Below the pieces are notes generated by a model. It had not been told where the DNA came from and made no database searches. It saw only the letters and a list, made by a program, of their open reading frames with translations. Position numbers and translations under genes: made by a program. A stretch of DNA of 64,000 nt from Chalara sp. BL73 (lineage: Eukaryota > Ascomycota > Leotiomycetes > Helotiales): positions 23,772 to 87,771 of the forward strand of contig CAKJVC010000096.1 in assembly GCA_918026815.1 (NCBI GenBank), written 5' to 3'. This document shows positions 35,289 to 46,950 of the stretch, in pieces; the stretch's first letter is position 1, and every line of letters starts with the position of its first letter.

Positions 35289-37746
35289 TGCGATTATAGG
35301 CGCTCCCCAGGATATAAACTAAGAGGCGGTGCGTTTGCAAAGACAAAACCACAGATCCGCCTGTGCTTTTAGTCCTCGAACTCGTAACTGCGCGATTTGA
35401 ACCTAATTGTGGAAGATGATGACAAGATGCTCGTTGTCTTAAGATTGCATGCGCCGAGACGTTAGTTGCCCCGCGACTGATTGCGAAGAGCAGAAACAAT
35501 GAATCCTCGAGAGAATGAAGAAAAAGAATGATGAATGACCAGAACCGGCGACTGAGCGTGAATGGAGTCCGGATGGGAATATGTTTGCTGTAAACTATAG
35601 ATAATGGAGCGTCCAGAAAGTGCGGCTTTGCTGATGACGAACCGGTCGCCTCTGGCCAACAACAAGCTAGCGGAAACAGCGGGACTGAGTGCCAAGGATG
35701 TATCACGTAATCAGGAGATATTTCTGGTGAATGAATCATGCATTGATCTTTCTTTCGTGTGTAACCTTGCATCTCATGAGGACTTTATTTCAACTGCTAC
35801 AATAGCTCTCATATTCATCTTGCTTGTTTCAATAAACACTATGACTCACAGATCAAGAACCAAGTACTTATGATGCACTTTCGGTGTACCAATACCATCA
35901 CTTCGTTGCTTTCATTTGTGTAGAGTTTAAGTGATGTGTTAAGCTGTCTCGTTCTAGGTCTTTCATACGGGCATGCGCTCTGTCTATGGCTGAGTTTACA
36001 TGAATATAGTGGATCCCCCGAGTCTTTGATCCTCATTCCGTTTTCATTTTCAAGCACTGTTGAAGAGCACAATTTCTTGCAACTACATTAGTTGTCGCAA
36101 GCCATCCTTTCCATACCTTACCATCCAGAGTTCTATAATAATCGCTAAATCACAAGGCATAAGGCTGAAGAGATCTTAATCATAATTCTCTACCTAGAAA
36201 TTCGAGGCATATAACGCAGCTCTGCACCCACCCTCATCAACCAGCCTGCTCACCACAGCATCACCAACCTCAATCATCAGCAAATAATCAACAAATCCGT
36301 CCTCACCATACCCTCAGAAATATTGCCCCACCCGCAATGAATCGGAAAACTCGCATTCCAAATGAATAACTTTGAGCCGGTCTACTAATCAAGCACATCC
36401 TGCTCCCTTTGTCTAAACGGACAATTGGGTGCACGGCAAAACTCTCATCCTCTACCAATGGTCAGAGGTTTCCAGTCTGCCTAGAGAGGAATTGCAACCT
36501 AATGACAACCACATTCCTCGTCTTCGCGGTCATCACGCTCCTTGTGACAGATTCGGCATTCTCACGATATTGCAATGCTTCTTCTTCGGCAACTCCATCA
36601 TCGCCAACAGGATTTTGCTCACTGGCTGCCCAATCGCTATGGTCGCTATTGGAGCCGTTATCAATACTTTCATCCTGTTCGGTCAAAAGTTCCCCCATGG
36701 CAAGCTTGACACATGGCTTCAGGGCGTTATCTCTAAATAAAATTATCGGAATACCCTCATCACCATAGCTCATCTCAGAAGCCTTGACACGCTTGCTCGC
36801 ATGACATCCTGAATCTGCCTCGTGTCTCTCATTCATTGGCTCCTCTTAGATTTATCCAGCTCTCCGGTTCTCCCGCATCTAACCCAGAGCAAGAACATCA
36901 ATACCCAAGCTATATTCCTTAGAATGCTCCCGATCAATCGTCCTACAGCGAAAAAAAAAGCTAAAAAGTTAAAGTATCGGACGTGATACAAACCATGATG
37001 CAGATCCATGCAAGGGGTTCAAGACCTCACATTTTCGCGTAACCTTATGCAAAGCCGTCTTCGGCTGTTAGACTTTGAAACTCATTGAAAACATTATCTT
37101 CTGCTCAGTAACTCCTGTGAAAAACGTTTAAACTGGATATTTTTACTCAATGTTTAATCCTACAAGTAGACTGCTTCAAAACTTTCACTGAAAATAAAAA
37201 TCACGTGCTGCCGTCTCGTTTAGTTCAGCCCCTTTTCTTAGCGACCCCCCCTTACTAGTTTCCCCAACTCTTACAGACTTCCACTTCCACCCTGTGACGA
37301 AAATTCTCGAGACTCAATATTAAAAGGGTCAAATGAGTCACGATCAATGGAGCCCGAGCCAATGACGAAGCTCAAATGTAGTTAAAAATTTCATTCCTGA
37401 GAGTGGATCTGATAAGACCCCCCGTTCTCATGTACCTCTCCTAATAAACGAAAGTAATAGATGCTCGATATTCCCGATAAAAACGCCATTATGCTCCTCC
37501 ACAATAGTGTAAACTCCGGTTTTAAATGCTGCAGTCGCTTCGCTCCATATAATATATTCCCAATTTAGTGTCCCGAACACCGCCTCCCTTTCCATGTCCC
37601 ACCTTTCCATGCCGTCCATGTCCCAATTTGCCCCTCTATGGTCCTGTCAAAAAAAAAGCTCTTATAATGCGCGTGGCGCTTGCTAACAAAGGAAATTCGT
37701 GATCATCAGTTGAATAAGATGTTTGTGTTGTGGATATTGATGCAGT
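35289..37746. other. Intergenic region between epsin and cyclin, copy 2
   Basis: 2.46 kb, the less error-prone version of 25697-28146. It carries the same overlapping frames (36409-36768 plus, 36462-36836 minus) and a CACGTG near 37203. The 124-codon minus frame begins MNERHEADSGCHASKRVKAS and is acidic in the middle; I do not recognise it and cannot tell gene from chance. Confidence 0.4.
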
Positions 37747-38835
37747 TTAGTATGCGGCTTGTTTCTGGCCATTGACGAAGAGCCGGGAGAAGATATTCCC
37801 CTTTGCCTTCTTAGTGGCTGGGACAGCCATCGGCAAGGTCTTGCCCTCAATTGCGACCTTCTCAATCTCGTATGGCAACATCCCAGACTTCTTGTAGCAT
37901 TCTGGGATCTCCACATGCACGACATCTCGTTGTGGGCTCTGGCAATATTGTCTGTCAAGTGCATCAAAGGAAAGAGAGGTTTGTAGGTCGTAGCCGTAGC
38001 TGCTGACTGAGGACGCGGGTGTGCCAGAGCGGGATAAAGAAGAGATATATGAGGAGGAGGAGGAGATGGATGCTGCGTCGCCAGAGCCACTGCGTGAAAG
38101 CGGTGGCACGTCAGAGGCGGAGGGTGGTGAGTTACCATATTGGCTGCCTGTAGGGTATTGTTGCTCCAAAGAGAGAATATACTGCATGCGTGCCTCATCC
38201 TCAAGCTGTTGCTCACGGAGAGCTTGACGACGAGCCTCCTTGACACGAGCACGCTGCTCCTTGGCAAGGATCTCTTGTCGAATAGGCTCGAGGAATGGGT
38301 CGAGGTTGTGGTAAAGATCATCTTCCGTGATGGCAAGATCCCAGTCGAGGAGGAAAAGCAACTGCTTCTCCATCAGGTTTACTTCGGTGCGAGAAAAGCC
38401 GAAGTTCTCGTAGCCCTTGACATTGGTGTAAGCCGCCCAGTGCTTGTTCTTGGGTGATGAGTCGTTGAGGTACTTTGCGGAAAGGATTAAAGCTGCTAGG
38501 AAGATTCGGTGAACTGTGCATCTCAGACCTTTGGCGACGGGAGGGAGGCGTGACTTTAGTCTGTCAAGGTAGACTAGAGTGGACATGAGGGTTGGGACTT
38601 GGACATTAGAAGAAATTACCAGGGACCTGATAAACTTTTCGAGAGAAGGAAGTTTATCATCATGAGGGGGTGTATGTGGTGGTGACGGCGGTAAACGACT
38701 GGAGTTGGGTGATATCGGTTCACACTGAATTACTTCTTGGGACTTCTTCGCAAGATATGATATCATCTCATGGCTGACCCTTGTGTAGATGAACTCCTCA
38801 AGAGCGATCTCGTTCAAGGACCAAGAGCTAGACAT
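37747..38835 (-). CDS. pclA: PHO80-family G1 cyclin (Pcl1/PclA-like)
   Basis: Intronless, 362 aa. A PHO80/Pcl-type cyclin box spans about residues 61-170: [12 protein letters not shown], then [19 protein letters not shown], then [29 protein letters not shown] and [15 protein letters not shown]. This pattern binds the Pho85-type cyclin-dependent kinase. After the box come a basic helix (residues 185-215), a Ser-rich stretch and a conserved-looking end rich in Lys. Pcl1/Pcl2/PclA cyclins act in G1 and in conidiation or morphogenesis. The 5' flank is long (over 1 kb without a gene), typical for a highly regulated cyclin. Its 3' 280 bp are duplicated at 28147-28422. Confidence 0.9.
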   Translation of the reverse strand: MSSSWSLNEIALEEFIYTRVSHEMISYLAKKSQEVIQCEPISPNSSRLPPSPPHTPPHDDKLPSLEKFIRSLVISSNVQVPTLMSTLVYLDRLKSRLPPVAKGLRCTVHRIFLAALILSAKYLNDSSPKNKHWAAYTNVKGYENFGFSRTEVNLMEKQLLFLLDWDLAITEDDLYHNLDPFLEPIRQEILAKEQRARVKEARRQALREQQLEDEARMQYILSLEQQYPTGSQYGNSPPSASDVPPLSRSGSGDAASISSSSSYISSLSRSGTPASSVSSYGYDLQTSLSFDALDRQYCQSPQRDVVHVEIPECYKKSGMLPYEIEKVAIEGKTLPMAVPATKKAKGNIFSRLFVNGQKQAAY

Positions 38836-41566
38836 ATTTGATTGTAGATGTCAACGAATGTGGTTGTTGATGTTGTGGTGAAGATCGAGGCTGATTAAAA
38901 ATGGGAAGCGGTAGATAAGTATACTCGGAAAAGCCAGGATTGGGAGCGGTGACGACGTGGTGACGATATTGTCGACTTGCTATTGTAGGAAGAGGATGTC
39001 GGAGACAATAGCAATAGGCGTACGGCTGACGTGAAAGCTGGACCGTGACAATATTAGGGGGATAATGGGATTAAGCGAAGGAGCTAATCGAGCAAGTGAC
39101 CAAGCGATAATCCAAGAGGAGTTGACCTCGTGAGAAGACTTCCGACCAGCGGAATAAATCCAAGAATCCCAAAGGCAGAGGGAGTCAAGTCTTTGACTAC
39201 CAAAGATCCAACCGACGATGAGGTTGAATCGAGATTGTTGGCGGTTCCCAGCTGAGGATGAGGCTGGAGGAAGAGACGGAATCCGAGGGATGGATGAGTC
39301 GTGTATTAAGGTGTAGCGGTGCCTCGCTTAACGCCTGTAAGTGAGCCTGAAGGATGTGCCTTGGCGATGCGAAAACCAAAGATGCAAGTGCAATGGGGAA
39401 TCTTTTGTAATAAACACAATGCAATAGACTCCAAACAAAATGCAAAAGACCAAATAAAGAGAGGGGTCCGGGCGAATTGATGGGCGTTGGTGGTCGAGGC
39501 GGGAGGATATTGTGGGGTCGCACAGACTGAGCAAGCAACTCTTTATCCGGATGTGGACTTTTGGGGTCTGAGTGTACCGTTGAAATGTTTCGTTTCGATG
39601 TACTCCTGGGGGATTCGTGACTGTTTATCTGCACTCCTTCCTTAACTTCAACGGCCTGCTGTCGAAGTGGGTGGTGGTATTAGGCGGGTAAGGAGGTATG
39701 CGAGGAGGAGGAGGAGGTATATGTCGACGCCAGTAGAGTTGTATCGTTGATAATAGGGGAGCTGGCTGGAGGAGGGCAGGTCCAAAGGTATATGTAACAA
39801 CCAGAAGTGGACGAGGTAGATGTCAGGAGTATAGGGTGCAGATTTGCCCGTTTCCACTACCACCGCAGCTCGGGTCCCTTGGGTCTAAGCTTTCCCTTGC
39901 TATGCCACGAATAATTCGACGATAGTAATGGATTCCTAAGATAGGCTTTAGATGGTTGGACGAGCGTGGCCGTTGGACCAAAGCAGCTCAGTTTTGCCTC
40001 CCTAGGCGCTGGAGAATGCCAGCGCTGATTGACCCCTCGTTCAGAAGAGCTTCAGGGATAAGGAGCCTGGGGCCAGTTTCAGCCCACCAACCGTTCAGGG
40101 ATGTGAGGGATGATCGGCTGGCAAGCTCGGGTCAATGGGGCGATTGATTTGTCTGCAAGGTCGAGATCAAAGTGCCACAGGGTATTGGAGATCAGATGGT
40201 CGTAAGGACTCTGAGTTGCTTGTCTGGATGTGAGGTGCTGATGGGAATCGCTTGTGAAATTGTGGTTATCCTTTGTCGCAGGAGGCCAATAAAGCTACTG
40301 CAAGGTGTTGGATCCTTCTTGCAACCCTCGAACACAGGTTCGGAATGGATATAAAGATATGTAGCTATATGTCGCAGAGAGGCGTGCGAATGCAATATGT
40401 ACGGAGGAAAGGAGTCTTCCTCAGAGCCACAATAACGTATGATATAGATAGAAGAGTGTTTAGATGGGGTGGTAATGTATTAAGTAATGCAGAAGACGGG
40501 AGGTTGGATATATCTCAACCAGCGATCCCCCACAAGTAGATGAGTTATTGCGTGGAGAAGTGTGAGTTGTTCAGTGACAAGTGCCAGCCATCACGCAGAG
40601 AAGGGCCCAGCATTATCATATCACACTCCATGGACGAGGCACAACAATACCCAGCACATGATTCATGCTGATGATTAAATCCCGGCCACCCTGAACAGAT
40701 CTTTCATGCGATCATGAATATTTGGCTGGGAGCAGACGGCTGGCCACCTGAAAATGATGGCGACGCGTGAGAGAGGCTTTGCACCCTCTTCGTCCTCGTC
40801 GTCGTCTCCACTCCGAGGCAAGTTTTCGACTTTTGCATTGTGAAATCTGCCATACGTGCCTGAAAAAAAAAATTGAAAAAAAAAACAAACACCGCACGCG
40901 GAAAGAGGCGGAGGGACAGCCAAAAAAGAAGAGTTTTTTCGGGCTTGGTGCAGGTAACAGGTAACTATTTCCATATTTTCGAGTGTGGGAGCTGGGGGAG
41001 CTGGAGAGAAAGAGCGAGTACGATGATTTCTACGGTCAGGTTGACTGGATGGCAAGCTCTCGGAGATGGCGAGTAGATGATGAATCGAGGTGGTGTGGCA
41101 GTGTGGCTGGGGTATGCCAAGACCCAGCCAATTACGGACTTAAGCGCAACGATTGGTTGGGCCACATGGGCGTGTTTCTTGAAACACGAAACACGCACAA
41201 ACAAAATCCAGATGCAATGGCTGGGTCAGTCTACATCATCAATAGCATCATCGCCAAGAGGGTATCCAAATGAACCCTGTGCCTTTTTTTTCTACAGCAT
41301 AGAGAGGAGAGAACAAAGACGGTGAGCATAAGAGAGGCTGAGTGCCAGCAGAAAAAAGTTGTGGTAAGGCACAAGCACAAGCACAAGCACATGCTCAGCT
41401 TTGAACATTGCCTACCTCCTGTTGTTCAGTATATGCAGTAGCCAAGCCTGAAGATCTCGTGGGCAGTAGCTTTTGCATTAAGGAGTAGGATCACCACCAC
41501 CATCATGATGTCGAGTCTTTCGTGGCTTAGTATAGAGTTAAGGGGTTCCCCTTCTGGGGTAAAAAT

Positions 41567-41633
41567 CACCGCCCCTGAGGTAGTTCGGATGGCTTACTGC
41601 CGGGCACTTCACGGCACTTCCTTAGGGGCGGTG
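41567..41633. repeat. Imperfect inverted repeat (14-bp arms)
   Basis: The arm CACCGCCCCTGAGG (41567-41580) and the arm CCTTAGGGGCGGTG (41620-41633) are reverse complements with one mismatch, 39 nt apart. The spacer contains a further small palindrome (GCCGGGCACTTCACGGC). It could fold as a hairpin or mark a small mobile element, but I see no target-site duplication. Confidence 0.5.
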
Positions 41634-41797
41634 TCCTCCTGCCCGCCATTCTCCCTTTTTATTAGAATCTATCGTGTAATTATCAATAATATTTTAAGCT
41701 TAAGGCATCAGCACCTTCACTTGCTGTATCATTTCAGGCACCAAAGCCTTAATCTAACATTTGGTAGCGTGTTGCGAGTAATTCTTCCCCTATTGTG

Positions 41798-41826
41798 CCA
41801 CCACATCACCACACCACCACACCACA
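41798..41826. repeat. Short CCA/CACA-rich low-complexity run
   Basis: Imperfect ACC/ACACC repeats over about 29 bp. A second short run, (AGCACA) repeated about three times, lies near 41369-41394. Ordinary microsatellite-like sequence. Confidence 0.5.
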
Positions 41827-43705
41827 TTGTCCCATATTGAAAGCATCAACTTCTCACGGCTATTTGGGCCCGGACCTCTTTACCACTCTACCCAGAGCTG
41901 CTGAACCTGCGACTGCAATTTCGTATGCGGTAAAATGCATTGCGAGCGAGACGCTGGTGCATCGGATCAGACCTTAGGAAGGATGACATCGGCGGCAGTA
42001 TCGAGGCTGAGTGCCTGCTTAAACGCGCAACCGCCTGTTCGAGCAAGCGCCCACCACCCCAATCATTTCATTTCCCAAGCGCCAAAGGCATTACTATCTT
42101 TTGATTGTTAAACTTCATTTCAAGAAGCGCCGCGTTGATTACACGCCGATATACGGTTTCATAATCAATTCAGAGCGCTCGACAAGGTCATAGTGAAGGT
42201 TACCTTAGCCTTAGCTCACGTTGACAAGCGGATCCGAGGATATTATTATAGCGTTCTTCCTTCGAAATCCATGATTCTGCTTGAACAGCCAAATGCATCC
42301 CAAACCACATCACAGACACACTCTTGGCCCTACATTTCCCTTGCCATTGCCAGTGAGGATCACTAGAAAGTCTGCACCATGCAGTCACAGTCTTCACTCG
42401 CTCCAAATACCTCAATGCTTATTTTGACAGCTAACGAACTATTCGAGTCTACTCCTGTCAATCAATCCTCTCGGTCTACCCCGGAGGCGGTGTTTCCCCA
42501 TCGTCCAGGATTCATGATGCATATTCTCATTAAGCCGCCAAGATCACTTGGGTTAGCTCGTCAACTCCCTATGTCAGCGCCATTGGGAGACTCTGGTGTG
42601 GCTCCCATGAGGCTCTGAGCATCCAACGTCATCGGGTGATAGTCAGTCCGATTTTGGTAGGATTTCTGACATAACCAGGTTTAGTTGAGCCGCCGACAAC
42701 ATCTTCCTTCTCGTAGCCTCCGAATGGCGATGTTCCGCTTGAAGCTTCAACGTTCATCCATCATGCCCCTAAGGTTCGTGTTTTTATATCATCCATGGAG
42801 CTCAAGGAACTGAGACAGACTTTCATCAAGGAAGAAGGTATACTGCGGAAAGATATTGTGGCACAGCCTGCTTCTTCCTTTCTCTAGGTCTTATGATTTA
42901 TCCACTATCTCAAGAAATATCATTCATGGAGATTGCAGGAAGCAGAGGCTCCGGAGGGACGGTTCTCCCGTGCTTACAAAGGCCATCGCAGTCATGAGAG
43001 AGCTCTCAGCGATTTGTACGGATCATACTTATCTTTATTTGCAACTCTCGTGGAGCGACAGAAGACTCGCTTATTCCAGCAATCAATAACGTTACATGTT
43101 CATGAATAATGGCATAGCACCGTCATGATTCAAAGTGAGATTGTTTAATGCGGACAACTCATGCAGCAACTCAAATTGTCACCCACTCGATTAAGGTAGC
43201 GAACCGCTTCGTTTTCAACCTGTTGCAACTCTTTATCTACTGAGTCATAAACAGAAATGTTAGATAAATTACATAGCCAGAGTATGATTTACCGAAGCAG
43301 GCCGTGAGTGACCAGGTACTGGCATATATTTCGGGCAAGCCATGGCTATTAAGACTTCTTTTTCGCCAACTTCTGATTTGAGGCATCTTCTAATTGAGAT
43401 GCCATTCCATTAGATCTCAGATGCCATATATTTACCCTAGATCTCCTATATTTCTATTGACATATTACCAAATAGTCTTTGGTTTTTGGTGATTTTTGGA
43501 TCCCAGAACGCGGCATACTGAATTATCTATATGCCGCTCGTACTCTTATAAGGACGCCCTTTTCAAATAGATAACATAAATCCCTGTCCGTCCGTTTCAA
43601 ATTTCATCTAAGAAGTCTAGCGACGTGAGTTCATCAGAAGACGTAGTGGGTCATAGTTTCATGATATCATACTTGCATCAACCAGCGTTCTTTTTGGCTC
43701 CAGCG

Positions 43706-43986
43706 TCAGATGCGGAGCGGGATATAGCTAAAGCTCTAGCACTCGGTGTGAGAGCATTTCTGGTACGCAATTCTCCGTCCCGTACTCCAGTAGCACGCTG
43801 GGTGGACATGCAGATCGGACGGACTTACATCAATGGCCTAACGCTCGACGGAGAAGCTGGCGTAAGCCACGTCCTCAAATCTTTGCTAGACTATCTAGAG
43901 TTTACTTTGCATTTGCGGGTATGACTTCTGTGACGAAGGACGATTTGGATTGGTCGGCGTTGGTGAGGGAGGATGAGTTGGTTTAG
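43706..43986 (+). pseudogene. 3' remnant of an FMN-dependent 2-hydroxyacid dehydrogenase
   Basis: Reads ERDIAKALALGVRAFL, then after a spliceable 51-nt intron (43763-43813, GTACGC..ATGCAG) IGRTYINGLTLDGEAGV and SHVLKSLLDYLEFTL. This is the C-terminal end of the FMN_dh barrel (lactate dehydrogenase/glycolate oxidase family: DIAKALALGA.., GRPYIYGLxxxGEAGV, VLKSLLADLE). Near 43905 the frame shifts by one base; the shifted frame continues with GMTSVTKDDLDWSALVRED and stops at 43986, a plausible native C-terminus. Everything upstream of about 43706 lacks the FMN-binding and catalytic parts and there is no ATG. I read it as a gene relic; part of the damage might be a sequencing indel. Confidence 0.68.
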
Positions 43987-46950
43987 GCCAGGCTCGATGA
44001 CAATGTCAGAGGTTCGGCTGCCGGGCATTGCTGGCTTTGACTAGTTGAGTGTATATTATTTGCGTATAATTCATAAGAAAGCTGATCGGCGGCCGGAAGA
44101 ACCCGTGCGGATATTGGGAAAGTTGTCTCCGAAAGTCAGGACGAGCGAAAGATGTTAAAGACTAACACAGGAAGTATTCTAGACGTCCATTTTGAGTGAG
44201 AGAGCAAGTGGGTCACTACAGATCTTTTTTCTATCATCACAGGTTCGAGCATGAGATAAACCGACGTGGTAGAGTAAACTATGATGGTAGCCAGATATTT
44301 TGATCCGGATCTGGTCATATACACTCCGCACCCTATATTATCATCCAGCCTCATTCTTACTCATAAAATATAGTCACATGTATGACACCTGGGTCCAATT
44401 TTCAATCGAGACCCACCCACGTAGCTGGTATCTTGAAGTCGATGCCAAAAACCACATCTCCTCACTTGCTTTGCTCGTCTTAAGAGCAGAATCCTATTTA
44501 TGGGCAGGGCATGTACAAAACTGGCTTCCTTTTACAGACACATAGACCCTAAACTCGATAAGGCGCGGTCGATATATCTTCTGGTGCGCACAGCCGCATT
44601 TATCAACTTATATCTGCTGTACGCAGAAAATGTTCATCTCACGCTGATCTTCTGTAGTCTCCACTAAGTCATTAAACCCCGCGAGCCCGATCCGTTCATG
44701 GGCGCAGGATCTCATGACTTTCCCTTGAATCAGTCCCAAATTTGCACCAGGTTTGTATTTTGGGGGGGGGGGGGGGGGATATGCATGGCGAGGTATAATA
44801 TGGTCATCTATACCTTCTGGGTGGCCATTTATATCAGCTTCGGGCAGTCATGGGAGTTGGAGGTCTCGCAAGTCTTGTTCGACGAGCGAGGATTTCTGCG
44901 ACGGTTTGTGAGGTGATACCTTGGAGATTTTGACCTGGTTTTACCTTCGCGTGGATGGCAGGATTCTGTTATTTTAGTAGTCCGAGTTTCACCAGTCTAA
45001 GGAGATTTGACCCAGCAGGTACTTTGAACTATGAAGCATCGTTTAGCTGCTCCGAGCTCAAACTCCTCTCGTGGCGATCCGATAGCTCAAATTTCCTACT
45101 TAGACTTTATTCCTTTCTGATGGTATCATATGCATGGATGTCCAGGACTAATGAGGAACTGTATATGGATGTCCCGTTGAATTTATCATATCCATTGGGC
45201 TAGTTCAGGCTCTCCAGGATGAAGCCTTCCACAGGAGTTGCGTGTGAAGGTTTTTCACTACGTGTCAGCTAGATATTTAGATTCAAAGTCAAAGAAAATT
45301 TGAAAGCAATCCTAGAGAAGTAGGATGCTTGCCTATCATCATTTTTGTTAGTTGCAACTGTCATTGTCTCTGAATAACCACTTTCCAAGCAAGCATGGGA
45401 CTGACCCGGTAACAGAATCACCAGCTGTTGCTAGACGGACCGGCTTATTCCCATCCTTGAACTGATTGCTCGCTCGTGATTCTTTGCTAGCATTTCCCGT
45501 TTCGAATGTATTGTGTTCGCAAACCCGAGTCCTAGCACAAGTCCAACGCATCTCATGTCCATAGGAAGATATGATTAAGAGTGACAGGATGCGGTCCTGA
45601 AATGCCCAAGCTCTAAACTGTTATAAATTAGCATCAGACTCGACACACTTAAGGACTTACCGAGGGTTCTGGCTTCTGCGGTGCGCCATCCTTCATGTGA
45701 GGTGCAGAGAGTTGCACATTCCCTCACACGTGCATTATTGACAAAAGCTCAGACTCTCTCGCATGGAATATATCACGAGGGCGTCTCACCTAGTCTCGAG
45801 GAGCCTTCTATGGAGGGTCTTTTCTTTGCCCGAGGCATTATTCGTTTGATCTAGAAGGTTGCGACATGGACAGCGTTAGATACGCTTTGGACTATATTGA
45901 CAGTATCTTTACAGGCTTATGATTTGCAAGGGAGAATGATGCACAATAAATAGACTGTCTATCCATAGATATTTGGTACCGAAATCTCTAGTTATATAGA
46001 GATGGCGTCCTAAAAATTTTCGGCAAGTTACCAAACCAAATCCAAGTTTTCCCCTAACTAATCGTTTTATCGGTGGTCCCCGTCAGCTCTTATCCTCTCC
46101 TGCGGTAGCTGAGTGCCATATAACAACCTTGGCTGCTGTCCATTTCTGTGAGGTAAATGCCCTCACGTTGGGTGGTATTTCCAAAGACTAGAATACGTCT
46201 TGGAAAAGCCTAGCTATTCATTTTGGCAGAACTACAGGGAAAGTGAATTGAAGGCACTTTTCTTTGACTGAGCCAAATCCGCGTGGCGGCTGCGTCCAAG
46301 ATCAACGATCCTGTGACAGATTTAGTGGGGCCAGAACGGACTGAATATAAAGCCAAATATTTTTTTATAACAAGGCGATGACAGTTGAGGATGTTGCAGT
46401 TGAGCTAAAGAAGATTGCTTTGTAGCATCGAGGAGGGAAAGTCTTTGGATATATGAGAATAAGGTCGGTCAAGACATCTAAGGGCAGGCACGAAGAAGGA
46501 ATGAACACATTTCCTACATTGGTGGTGTGGAGCAAGATAAGTTTCCCTTTTTTAACTTTTTTTTTTATATCGGACGCCAAGTTCCCAGTTGTTCCCTTCT
46601 ACGAAACCCTGTCAATTGCTGATTGATGTAGACATGAGGGCAACTCGATACATATCCTAATGGAAGTGGTGATGCAATGCCAACAACTGAGAATATAATG
46701 CTTCGGTGAGGCTTTCCTCCTTTGATAGTCTACATGTATATCTAACAAGTATTGTTCGTATCTTGAACCTTACTATAACCATATGGGTTCGTTTCATCAG
46801 AGAACTACTCGAGATCAGGTATTAATTAATCGGAGATCCTGACTCTCTTAAATTCTGTAACCCTGAAAGATAAGAGTCACAAATTTAGAAGTCGGTTATA
46901 GCCCTGGCACCAAATGAGTGGACAGTGGATGTCACAGCATCTATCAGCTC
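43987..46950. other. Gene-poor region, right part
   Basis: About 3 kb, AT-rich, with only short frames and no protein pattern I trust. Contains a run of 17 G's at 44762-44778 and an A/T-rich stretch near 46350-46570. No terminal repeats or transposase-like frame seen. Confidence 0.5.
44762..44778. repeat. Homopolymer run of 17 G
   Basis: An uninterrupted G17 tract inside AT-rich DNA. It could form a G-quadruplex on the + strand but is also a likely length-error site. Confidence 0.7.

Larger units (their letters stand above)
28423..38025. repeat. 9.6-kb direct tandem repeat, copy 2
   Basis: 9603 bp. Begins inside nucleoporin sequence and ends at the point where the intact cyclin continues. 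In its first 3.4 kb it has lost 12 single bases, nearly all in homopolymers (T5, GG, T7, C5, A5, C5, C5, AA, T6, G4, A5, G5), plus one 32-base block near 29900. From about 31790 to 35517 I see no difference from copy 1. The 44 bases lost here minus the 11 lost in copy 1 give exactly the 33-bp length difference. Confidence 0.97.
38836..43705. other. Gene-poor region, left part (cyclin upstream region and beyond)
   Basis: 4.9 kb with no gene I can support. 38836-40000 is the cyclin upstream region and leader; frames there (for example 39197-39634 minus) are Pro/Ser/Leu-rich translations of pyrimidine-rich DNA. 40860-40940 is A-rich. 41567-41633 holds an inverted repeat and 41798-41826 a CCA-rich run. 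42379-42618 has a 79-codon frame with no recognised pattern. 43380-43440 is AT-rich with short direct repeats of AGATGCCA. Confidence 0.5.

Noticed and set aside
18787..38025. RIP (repeat-induced point mutation) of the duplicated block
   Set aside because: A 9.6-kb repeat in an ascomycete would be a RIP target, but I see no C-to-T pattern between the copies; differences are homopolymer losses.
39197..39634. 145-codon minus-strand frame upstream of the cyclin
   Set aside because: Pro/Ser/Leu-rich translation of pyrimidine-rich leader DNA with no recognisable pattern.
38836..46950. Intact transposon or biosynthetic cluster in the gene-poor region
   Set aside because: No transposase, reverse transcriptase, terminal repeats, or synthase-type frames found; only a dehydrogenase tail and one small inverted repeat.
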